Source of the DNA: Bradyrhizobium sp. PSBB068
GTDB taxonomy: Bacteria; Pseudomonadota; Alphaproteobacteria; Rhizobiales; Xanthobacteraceae
DNA length: 64,000 nt
Assembly (NCBI GenBank): GCA_016839165.1
Contig: CP069300.1
Span: 5,270,001 to 5,334,000 of the forward strand
Direction of reading: 5' to 3'
Shown: positions 35,005-43,700 of the stretch, one piece after another
Position numbering within the stretch: position 1 is the first letter of the stretch
How the letters are laid out: each line of letters starts with the position of its first letter
Made by a program: the position numbers and the translations under genes
Notes under the pieces: generated by a model
Seen by the model: only the letters and a program-made list of their open reading frames with translations
What the model was told of the DNA's origin: nothing
Databases searched by the model: none

Positions 35005-35959
35005 GCGCGTCGCCGTCATCGCGATCCCCCTTGCGCTCGTCGCAGGCACGCTGATCTATGCAAGCCGCGCGACGCCGACGCCCGCGATCGTCGGCGTGGT
35101 CCGCTCGACCGAGGTCAGGATCGAGCCGGAGGTGAACGGCCAGCTGGTGTCGATCGCGGTCGAGAAAGGCGCGCAGGTGCACGCCGGCGACGTCCTTGCC
35201 AGGCTCTCCGCCGTCGAGCTAACCGCGCAGGCGGATCAGGCGCGGGCAGCGCTCGCCGCCGCGGTCGCAAGCCGCAACAATGTCTATGCCGGCGTCCGCC
35301 GCGAGCAGGTCGATTCGCTGAAAGCGGCGATCTCCAAGGCCAACTCGCGCCTCGACTATGTCGAGACCCAGTTCAAGCGGATCAACACGCTGGCAGGCCA
35401 GAATTTCGAAACCCAGCAGGCGCTCGACCAGGCCGAGAATGACGTCGCCGCGGCGCGCGCTGGCGTGGCGGCGGCGCAGGCGAATTACGATGCCGCGGTG
35501 GCGGGGCCGACCAAGGAGGAGCGCGCCATCGCCGACGCGCAGGTGCAGGCCGCTGCGGCCGCCGTCGCGGTGCTCGAACGCCGGCTCGACAAGATGGTGC
35601 TGCGCGCGCCGGTCGATGGCGTGGTCAGCGTGATCGCTGCGGAACTGGGCGAGAACGTGCGTGCGGGTCAGCCGATCATGGCGGTCGCGGCGGCCGGCGG
35701 GCAATGGCTCTCGTTCAACGTGCGCGAGGACCATCTCGACGGTCTTGCGATCGGAAGCACCGTGAACGTCAACCGCAATGCCGGCGGCGGCGCGACCAAG
35801 GCCCTCGTCACCGAGTTGCGGCCGCTCGGCGTGTTCGCCACCTGGCAGGCCGAGCGCGTGATCGGCGATCACGACCGCAACACGCTGCGGCTGCGCCTCG
35901 ACCCCGCCGGCGCCGCAGAAGGTCTCGAACCCGGCATGAGCGTCCGGATCGAACGCTGA
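34991..35959 (+). CDS. HlyD-family membrane fusion protein (second of two in operon)
   Basis: A 322-residue adaptor with a short N-terminus and one helix (VAVIAIPLALVAGTLIYAS), lipoyl half VRIEPEVNGQLVSIAVEKGA, coiled coil with NTLAGQNFETQQALDQAEND and TKEERAIADAQVQAAAAAV, second half LRAPVDGVVSVIAAELGENV and a barrel domain. The shared TKEERAIA phrase and overall order show it is a paralogue of the first adaptor. It overlaps the permease by 14 bp. Two different adaptors around one double permease suggest an asymmetric assembly. Confidence 0.92.
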   Translation: MPNARRVAVIAIPLALVAGTLIYASRATPTPAIVGVVRSTEVRIEPEVNGQLVSIAVEKGAQVHAGDVLARLSAVELTAQADQARAALAAAVASRNNVYAGVRREQVDSLKAAISKANSRLDYVETQFKRINTLAGQNFETQQALDQAENDVAAARAGVAAAQANYDAAVAGPTKEERAIADAQVQAAAAAVAVLERRLDKMVLRAPVDGVVSVIAAELGENVRAGQPIMAVAAAGGQWLSFNVREDHLDGLAIGSTVNVNRNAGGGATKALVTELRPLGVFATWQAERVIGDHDRNTLRLRLDPAGAAEGLEPGMSVRIER

Positions 35960-36110
35960 TACGCGGGACGCCGGCCCGTTGTCCGCCCGCGCCTGCCCAA
36001 CAGTCATCGGACTGTCAGAAGATTGAGACAAGAAGATAGCCGCGTCGGCCCGGTTCGGCTCGGCCGTTGCGGCATCGCCCCGATGCCGCACAAGAGATGG
36101 AGACTTGGCC

Positions 36111-37499
36111 GTGAAGCACATTCGTTCGGGACGGAAACTACATTTTGCAGCGATGCTGCTCGGTGCGGCCGTCCTGCTGCCGTCGATGGCGTCGGCGCAG
36201 ACCGGCCCGGCACCATCAGGCGCAAAGCCCTTCCTGACCGTCGACGGAAAGCTGCCGCTCGTCATCGGACATCGCGGCGTGCCGGGCCTGGTGCCGGAGG
36301 AGACCGAGGCCTCGTATGAGCTGGCCGCCGACCTCGGCACGGACTCGCTCGAAGAGGACCTGCACCTGACCAAGGATTGCGTGCTGGTGGCACGCCACAA
36401 TCCATGGCTCGGCGACAACACCAACGTTGCCGAAGTGGCAAAGACCAACGCGGAGGTCGCCAAGCGCAAGCGCACGACGCCGGGCGTGCCCGTCAAGGTG
36501 AAATGGGCGCAAACGCCGACCAGCGGGCCGGCTGAGTATCCGAGCGACCTCGTCGATCCGGCCGATCCGAAGTCGGTGCTGAAGGCGCTGATCGTCGACG
36601 GCGACGATCACACCAACGATTGGTCGATCACCGATTTCACCATGGCCGAGCTGAGGCAGTGGATCGCCGGCACCACCTATGATGCGGCCAACGAACGGCC
36701 GAAGCTGTTCAACGGCAAATTCCCGATCATCAGCTTCCAGGACATCATCGACATCGCCAGGGCCAAGAGCAAGGCGACGGGGCGCACGATCTCGGTCTAT
36801 CCGGAAACCAAGAATCCGACCTGGAACAACGCGCAGGCGATCGCCAACGGCTGCGGCGCGCCCGGCAGCCATCCGCTCGAGGATGCCCTGATCAAGATCA
36901 TCAAGGAGAACGGCCTCAATGCGAAGGACGCGCCGATCATCGTGCAGAGCTTCGAGCCCGGCAGCCTGAAATACATGCGCAGCCACGGACTGGAAACGCG
37001 GCAGGTCCAGCTGATCGACGGCAACGGCGTCGACTTCAAGACCGGCAAGGTGCTGCTCAACAACATCGCCAATTCCCGTCCCTATGACTGGACGGTTGCC
37101 GGGGACAGCCGCACCTTCGATGCGATGCTGACGCCGGAAGGCCTCGCCGAGATCAAGACCTATGCCGACGGCATCGGCCCGTGGAAGGCCTATATCGTGC
37201 CGTACAAGATCTCGCCGTGGAAGGACAGCAATGCCGACGGCACGCCCTACAAGGGCTCGACGGCAGACGCATCGACGCAGGACGCCACCAGCGTCATCGC
37301 CGACGCGCACAAGCTCGGCCTGTTCGTCCACGTCTTCACGTTCCGGAACGAGAAGAAGTACCTGGCGGCCGACTATCGCAACGATCCGAGCCTCGAGTAC
37401 CTGAAGTTCTTCCGTCTCGGCGTGGATGGCGTCTTCACGGACTTCACCCACACCGGTATCGCCGCCCGCGCGGCCTACTTGCGTGAACTGGGCTGGTGA
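36111..37499 (+). CDS. Periplasmic glycerophosphodiester phosphodiesterase
   Basis: Hydrolyses deacylated phospholipids to glycerol-3-phosphate and an alcohol. The 462-residue product has a signal peptide ending near ASAQTGP. The GDPD domain starts VIGHRGVPGLVPEETEASY with catalytic HRG, followed by SLEEDLHLTKDCVLVARHNPWL (metal-binding E-x-D and second catalytic His). Later TISVYPETKNPTW supplies the next metal ligand and GVDGVFTDF closes the barrel. Length fits the long periplasmic GlpQ type. Start taken as the GTG at 36111, eight bases after GGAG; a TTG at 36105 is closer to the site than usual. Monocistronic. Confidence 0.9.
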   Translation: MKHIRSGRKLHFAAMLLGAAVLLPSMASAQTGPAPSGAKPFLTVDGKLPLVIGHRGVPGLVPEETEASYELAADLGTDSLEEDLHLTKDCVLVARHNPWLGDNTNVAEVAKTNAEVAKRKRTTPGVPVKVKWAQTPTSGPAEYPSDLVDPADPKSVLKALIVDGDDHTNDWSITDFTMAELRQWIAGTTYDAANERPKLFNGKFPIISFQDIIDIARAKSKATGRTISVYPETKNPTWNNAQAIANGCGAPGSHPLEDALIKIIKENGLNAKDAPIIVQSFEPGSLKYMRSHGLETRQVQLIDGNGVDFKTGKVLLNNIANSRPYDWTVAGDSRTFDAMLTPEGLAEIKTYADGIGPWKAYIVPYKISPWKDSNADGTPYKGSTADASTQDATSVIADAHKLGLFVHVFTFRNEKKYLAADYRNDPSLEYLKFFRLGVDGVFTDFTHTGIAARAAYLRELGW

Positions 37500-37562
37500 G
37501 ACCGGCACCAGACGCGGATTTCATGCAACTGGCGACAAAATGCGCCCGGCATCGCCGGGCGG

Positions 37563-37835
37563 ATTCGGCGCCGGCTTGCCAGCATCGACGATGGCAGTCG
37601 GCAGATGGTCGACATCCTCAACGCGGTGCTGACCGACGGTCTGCCGGCGGTGGAAGCCGCCTGTGCCGAAGCACTCGGCCACGGCGTCCACTCTGACGAC
37701 GTCGTGCTCAACATCCTGGCCAGGCAACGCGAACCCGCTCCACCGGCAAACATCATGACGCCGGCTGCGCTAACGCTCCGCCATGCGCCGATCGCCGATT
37801 GTGCCCGTTACGACAACCTCCGGAAGACCAACTGA
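37563..37835 (+). pseudogene. istA: 3' fragment of IS21 transposase istA
   Basis: In the frame of 37605 the translation includes RRRLASIDDGSRQMVDILNA, then VEAACAEALGHGVHSDDVVL and LTLRHAPIADCARYDNL, the conserved IstA C-terminus. The catalytic DDE core and the HTH, about 400 residues, are missing upstream. Its stop overlaps the istB ATG as TGATG, the normal IS21 arrangement. Confidence 0.8.
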
Positions 37836-38699
37836 TGGAACGAACTCAAATCTTCGACCTCATGGGCGAGCTCAAGCTCTACGGCATGAAGGCCGCCTTC
37901 GACGAGATCATGGCAACCGCCATCAAGCGACAGCATGAACCTCAGCGCATCGTCGGTGACCTGCTCAACGCCGAGATCAACGAGAAGCAGGCCCGGTCGA
38001 TCAAGTACCAGCTCACCATTGCAAAGTTGCCGCTCGCCAAGGATATCGCCGACTTCCAGTTCGACTGGCACACCGATCAACCAGACGCTCGTCAACGACC
38101 TTGCTAGCGGCGGCTTCATCGCTCAGCAGCGCAACGTCGTGCTCGTTGGCGGTACTGGCACGGGCAAGACCCATCTGGCCATCGCAATCGCCAGAAGTTG
38201 CATCCGATCCGGCGCCCGTGGCCGCTTCTACAATGTGGTCGACCTCATCAACCGCCTCGAGACCGAGACCCGCAACGGACGGCAGGGCCGGCTTGCTGAG
38301 CATCTCACCCGGATGGACTTTATCGTCCTGGACGAACCTGGATATCTTCCCTTTGCCCAGTCGGGTGGCCAGCTTCTCTTCCATCTCATCAGCCGGCTAT
38401 ATGAGCGCGCCTCCGTCATCGTCACCACCAATCTCGCCTTCGGCGAATGGCCGAGCGTGTTCGGCGATGCCAAGATGACCACCGCGCTGCTCGACCGGCT
38501 GACCCACCACTGCGACATCGTCGAGACCGGAAACGACAGTTGGCGATTCAACAGCCGAGACGACGATCACATCACCCGCGCTCGTCTCGCCTCCGCTCTC
38601 CCGGCCAGCTCCGACGAGACGAGCGCTACCAGCAAACCACGCCGTGCAAAGGGGGCAAAATTGGACGCCGATGAGGGGGCAGATTTGGACGCCGGTTGA
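37835..38699 (+). pseudogene. istB: Frameshifted IS21 helper ATPase istB
   Basis: The first frame gives [20 protein letters not shown] to KDIADFQFD and then stops at 38107. The second frame resumes [17 protein letters not shown] at the same point, so one extra base near 38066 (GAC-T-GGC) broke the gene. Downstream are Walker [10 protein letters not shown], a Walker B reading [10 protein letters not shown] (usually LDELGY) and [20 protein letters not shown]. The final 40 residues run into the IS terminal repeats. The protein is not made intact unless the ribosome shifts, and IstB is normally a single frame. Confidence 0.85.
38651..38694 (+). repeat. IS21 right-end terminal repeats (2 x 20 bp)
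   Basis: GGGGGCAAAATTGGACGCCG (38651-38670) and GGGGGCAGATTTGGACGCCG (38675-38694), spaced 24 bp apart, are the multiple transposase-binding repeats expected just inside an IS21 end. Confidence 0.75.
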
Positions 38700-38786
38700 C
38701 AAGGCGTTCGCTGCGGAGTGAGCGACAAACGCATTAAAACACTCGGATTTGCAGCGCCACTCGATCGGCGCCACTCTTGCGAGGCG

Positions 38787-40451
38787 TCAGTTCTCGGGTA
38801 GCCCGGCGGCGACCATAAGGCTTATCAGTCGATCGGTGGCCTTGAGATAAACCGGGCTGGTATTCTTGGTGGGAGGCGGCGCGGTACGCGCCGTCGAGCC
38901 CGGCCTCAGTTCCAGCGCCTTTGCCATGGCTGCACGCGCCTCGGCGGTCTGACCCAATTGCTGATAAGCCGCGGCCAGCAGCATATGAGTGCGTCCGCTC
39001 GCCGGGGTGATCGCGATCGACCGTTGCAGCCAGGGCAATGCATCCGCAGGACGGTCCAAGAGCAGACAGGTCCAACCCACCCCGATCGCCCAGGTCCAGC
39101 GCGCGACCTGAGGCGTATCGAACCGGTCCGCCTGCTCAAACGTCGCGAGCGCGTCATTGAAACGGCCGAGAAAGACCTGGGCGAGCCCCATCAGATAGAG
39201 TGCGATCCCGTCCCATGGATCGAGAGCGAGCACTCTGTCGCACACCACCAGGCTTTCGACGAAGCTATTGGTTGCCGACAAAAACCGGCACTGGGTCTGG
39301 AGCACCGGAATATAGTCGGGCCGCGTGCGCAACGCGTGCTCCATGATCGCGCCGATCCGAACCTCCGTCGGTTCGCGCTCTGCGGCAGGAAACCAGGCCA
39401 TCTGAATTCCGCGCAGTTGGAATGCCGCGAGCGCAACTTGCAGATCGACATTGCCGGCATCGGCGGCAAGAGCATTTTCAAGCATCGCCAGCGCTGCGTG
39501 ATAGCGCTCCAGCGTGGTGCGGTTGATCGCGGCCGTCGCCTGGTCGATAGCGGCCTTGGCGCTGCCAGAGGGCAAGCCATCGGCCGAGCGATTGCCTGAC
39601 CTCAAAAGCGCGTTGATGCTCAGTGCGAGCGGGTAGCCCGTGCCGGCTACGAGGCGGGTCTGCTGGAGTTGCATGTCGTCGCCGGCGAGAGCGACCGAAA
39701 GCGCCGTCGTCCATCTCACCGTGCCGGTGGACGATTCGGTCAGGCGCGCGCGCAAATTCCAAGCCGATTCGGTTTTTTCGAGATCGCCGTTGACGACGAA
39801 ATCGGCGCCTTGAACAACGCCCGGCGCCGTCATCACGCGGATCGTCTCGATTTTCGCCAGACCGTCCGCCAGTTCACGGATTACACCGCTCGCCATCCGG
39901 GCGGTTTCCGGGTCGTTGCTCACGGTTGTCATGGGGATCACGGCCATGGTTGCCGGAGAGCCAGCGAAGAAACGCGGGAGCAGGGTCGTGGCCGCCGCCA
40001 AAGCCGACACGCCGCCCCCCATGGCCACGAGGGCGGCGCGGCGGCTCATCCTGAACCCAGGCCGGCTTTCGGCTGGTTCGCTTATGGTTTCCGGGGCGAC
40101 GGCGTCGGCGTCCGGGAGCGGCTTTGCAGGAATGTCGGCGGCGTCCGGCGGACCGGACACATCGGCCTCCAGCAGATAGCCTCGGCCGGAAACGGCTCGG
40201 ATCAACTGACGCTTGTCATCGCCCAGGGCGGCGCGAAGCTCCCGGATGGTCTGGAACAGGCTATCGTCGCTGACGTGGACGCCCGGCCACACCGCCTCCA
40301 TCAGTTCTTGTTTGCCGATGATTCGTCTCGGGTTGGCCGCGAGCAGCGATAGCAGGGCGAACGCCTTCAGCCGCAGCTTGATCGTCTGGCCGCCGGGACC
40401 GCGCAGTTCGGAACGCTGCCGATCGATTTCGAACCCGGCGAATCTGAGCAC
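38787..40451 (-). CDS. Winged-helix (CadC/OmpR-type) transcriptional regulator with TPR region
   Basis: A 554-residue one-component regulator. Residues 1-95 are a Trans_reg_C winged helix: RLKAFALLSLLAANPRRIIG, VWPGVHVSDDSLFQTIRELR and AVSGRGYLLEA. A linker leads to RMSRRAALVAMGGGVSALAA at about 135-160, which may be a single membrane segment. The rest has a domain with MAVIPMTTVSNDPETARMASGVIRELADGL and helical TPR-like repeats (for example GVGWTCLLLDRPADALPWLQ, LLAAAYQQLGQTAEARAAMA). This resembles adenylate cyclase-associated ToxR/CadC-like sensors. GTG start with a strong AGAGGGGGG site. It diverges from the autotransporter operon, so it probably controls it. Confidence 0.88.
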   Translation of the reverse strand: MLRFAGFEIDRQRSELRGPGGQTIKLRLKAFALLSLLAANPRRIIGKQELMEAVWPGVHVSDDSLFQTIRELRAALGDDKRQLIRAVSGRGYLLEADVSGPPDAADIPAKPLPDADAVAPETISEPAESRPGFRMSRRAALVAMGGGVSALAAATTLLPRFFAGSPATMAVIPMTTVSNDPETARMASGVIRELADGLAKIETIRVMTAPGVVQGADFVVNGDLEKTESAWNLRARLTESSTGTVRWTTALSVALAGDDMQLQQTRLVAGTGYPLALSINALLRSGNRSADGLPSGSAKAAIDQATAAINRTTLERYHAALAMLENALAADAGNVDLQVALAAFQLRGIQMAWFPAAEREPTEVRIGAIMEHALRTRPDYIPVLQTQCRFLSATNSFVESLVVCDRVLALDPWDGIALYLMGLAQVFLGRFNDALATFEQADRFDTPQVARWTWAIGVGWTCLLLDRPADALPWLQRSIAITPASGRTHMLLAAAYQQLGQTAEARAAMAKALELRPGSTARTAPPPTKNTSPVYLKATDRLISLMVAAGLPEN

Positions 40452-40733
40452 TCATCCCCCCTCTTCCCAGCGAAGCCGCAGAATCGCGGCATCATGCCAA
40501 AAGCACACAGAATCCTCAAAAATCATGTGAATTCCCTCGAAATCAGAAATTATCAGCGAAATCTCAGAACTCCACCGGCCCTGCTTCAGGACTGTGCCGA
40601 GACGCGCTGACATAAGACGAAGAGACAACGAATATGATGCGGGGAATACGGTCGCAAAATGCGCGGGCGAAGGCAGGGGCCTGAACACGCACGGAGCCGC
40701 ACCCCTCGCGTTTAGGCCGGGGGACTGGTTATA
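40452..40733. other. Shared divergent promoter region of regulator and autotransporter
   Basis: A 282-bp AT-richer gap. It contains several GAAATC/GAAATT boxes (40535-40570, for example TCGAAATCAGAAATTATCAGCGAAATCTCAGAA) in near-direct repeat, a plausible regulator-binding cluster. No gene or terminator seen. The autotransporter ATG is preceded by GGGGGA. Confidence 0.5.
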
Positions 40734-43700
40734 ATGGCTTCACGAACGATTTCGGCTTCGCCGCGTGGCGTCATGGACGGCCTGTTCCGCGCGGCCTTGT
40801 TGGCCTCGACCGCGCTGACGGTCACCGGATACGCAGCGCGGGCGCAGACGGCGGCGTGGAGCACCACTCCGACCGGTGGCAACTACGCCAACGCCGCCAA
40901 CTGGAACGGCGGGGTGGTGCCGAACGGAGAGACCGCCACGGCCGTTTTCGGCGCCTCGACGCAATCCAACCTGGTGATCACGCCAGGCACCCCGACAACT
41001 TACGCCATCGCCGGCTGGACCTTCAGCGCAGGCGCGCCGAACTACACCTTCAACCTCAACAACAACGCAACCCTCGGCTTCTGGGGCACGGGCATCACGA
41101 ACAACGGCACCGGCACGATCGCCGTTACCAACAACGGCAACGTGAACTTCTTCGGGAGCAGCACTGCCGGCCCCGCCACGACCACCATCACCAACGGCAG
41201 CAGCGGCTACCTGCGGTTCTACGACACCAGCACGGCTGGCGGCGCGAATATCACTAACAACAACTACATGTGGCTCTACGGCAACAGCACGGCCGGCAGC
41301 GCCACCATCACGAACAATTTCGGCCTGACGTTTTTCAACAGCAGCACGGCCGGCAACGCCAATATCACCAACAACAGTTATCTGTATTTCCAAAACAGTA
41401 GCACCGCTGGCAGCGCCAACGTCACCAACACCGGCACCCTGAGGTTCTACAACAACAGCACGGGCGGCAGCGCCGCTATCATCACCGGCGCGGGCGCCAC
41501 CACCGATTTTTCGACCAGCACCGGCCCCAACGGCGACGGCAAGCTGAGCGCCGGATCGATCGCGGGCGGCGGCAGCTATATGCTCGGCAGCAACCAATTG
41601 ACTGTCGGCTCGAACGGGCTCTCGACCGAGGTGACCGGCGTCATTTCGGGCACCGGCTCGCTGGTCAAGACCGGTTCGGGCACGCTGACGCTGTCGGGCA
41701 TTAATGTGTACAGCGGCGGCACCACGATCAACGGCGGCACATTGCAGATCGGCACCGCCGCCAACACCGGCGCGGTCTCGGGCGCGGTGACCGTGAACGC
41801 AGGCAGCACGCTCAACGTCACCAATGCCATCACCTCCTGGATCACCGGCATCACGAACATCGGCACGACGAACTTCCAGACCGGAACCAGCGCAAGCAGC
41901 ATCGCTTTCGGCAACAGCGGCTACCTGAACTTCTACGGCACGAGCGGCGCGGGCAGTGCTGTCATCACCAATAGCGGCTACCTGTATTTCTACGGCACCA
42001 GCGCGGCTGGCAGCGCGACAATCACCAACAACAACGGCCTGGCTTTCGTCGACGCCAGCACGGCCAGCGGCGCCAATATCACTAACAACTTCGGCCTAGT
42101 TTTCAAAAACGCCAGCACGGCCGGCAGCGCCACCATCACAAACAACGGATACGTGCAATTCTTCGGCACCAGCACGGCGGGCAGCGCTGCTATCAACAAT
42201 AGCAATGTGAATGCCACCGTCGATTTTTCGAACAGCATAGGACCGAACGGCGACGGGAAGCTGAGCGCGGGGTCGATCGCGGGTGGCGGCAGCTATGCTC
42301 TTGGGGCCAACCAACTGACAGTCGGCTCGAACAATTCCACGACCGAGGTGAGCGGCATCATTTCGGGCAGCGGCGGCTCGCTGGTCAAGGTCGGCACCGG
42401 CACGCTGACGCTTTCGGGCGCCAACACCTATAGCGGCGGCACCACGATCAACGGCGGCACGCTGCAACTCGGCACCGCCGTCAGCGCTGGCGCCATCCAG
42501 GGCGCGGCGACCGTGAATGCGGGCGGCACGTTCAACGTCGTCAACGCCGACACCAGCGGCATCGCCACCATCACGAACAGCGGCATCACCTTTTTTAGAA
42601 ACGGCACGAGCGCAGGTAGCGCCACCGTCACCAACAATCACTACCTGTATTTTCTGAACAGCAGCACGGCCGGTAGCGCCAACATCACGAATAATTTCGG
42701 CCTGTTTTTCAACGACAGCAGCACGGCCGGTGGCAGCGCCATCACAAACAACGGCGGTCTGAATTTCAACAACACCAGTACGGCCGGTAACGCCACCATC
42801 ACCAACAACGGCGGTTTGAATTTCAACAACAGCAGTACGGCCGGCAACGCCACTATCACCAACAACGGCAATCTGAATTTTAATAACACCAGCACGGCTG
42901 GCAACGCCGCCGTCGCCAACAGTGCGGTGGCCGTCACCGACTTTTCGAGCAGCTTCGGCCCGAACGGCCATGGCAAGCTGAGCGCGGGATCAATCGCGGG
43001 CGGCGGCACCTTTAATCTCGGGGCCAACGAACTAACGGTCGGCTCGAACAATCTATCGACCGTGGTGAGCGGAGTCATTTCGGGTAGCGGCGGTTCGCTG
43101 GTCAAGATCGGCACCGGTACCCTGACGTTGTCGGGCGCGAACACCTACACCGGCGGCACGACGATTTCGTCGGGCACGCTGCAAGTGGGCAACGGCGGTG
43201 CCAGCGGTTCGATCGTTGGCGATGTACTCAACAACGGGGTGCTCGCCTTCAATCGCAGCAATACAGCGACCTTCTCCGGCGCTATTTCCGGCAGCGGTGC
43301 TGTGCAGCAGATCGGTTCGGGCACGACGATCCTGACCGGCGCGAACGGCTACACCGGCAACACCCTCGTCTCCGGCGGCCGGTTGCAGTTCGGCGATGGC
43401 AGCGCGGGCGGAAGTAACACGCTCGGCGGCAACCTGACCGTGACCGGCGGCACGCTGGCGATCCAAACGCCCGCGACCGTGAATATCGCGCGGGCTGTGA
43501 CCTTCGCCGACAACACCGCGCTCTCGATCGTCGCGGGCACCAACAGTCCGGCGCTATCGGCGGGCAGCGTTTCGATCGGCAGCGGCGTCACCTTCAACAT
43601 CGGCGGCATCGACAGTGCGAGCCAGCTCGACAAAGTGCTGATCGACACCCGTTCCGGCATCAGCGGCGACTTCGCCAACGTCACCGTGGGCGGCTTTAGC

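Larger units (their letters stand above)
37563..38701 (+). mobile_element. Decayed IS21-family element, left part deleted
   Basis: Contains the last part of istA, a frameshifted istB and the right terminal region. The right end is marked by two copies of a 20-bp terminal repeat and the closing GGTTGACA (38694-38701), which matches the usual TGTCAACC-type IS21 tip when inverted. No left end is found: istA homology begins near 37563, a short distance after the phosphodiesterase stop, so a deletion removed most of istA. The copy cannot move by itself. It borders the autotransporter segment. Confidence 0.8.

Noticed and set aside
37835..38699. istB as a programmed frameshift product
   Set aside because: IS21 IstB is a single frame; no slippery heptamer is visible at 38060-38070, and istA is also truncated, so decay is the simpler reading.
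41150..42920. Possible CRISPR-like array from regular 57-bp repeats
   Set aside because: Repeats are in frame within a protein, have no constant repeat/variable spacer pattern and no cas genes are present.
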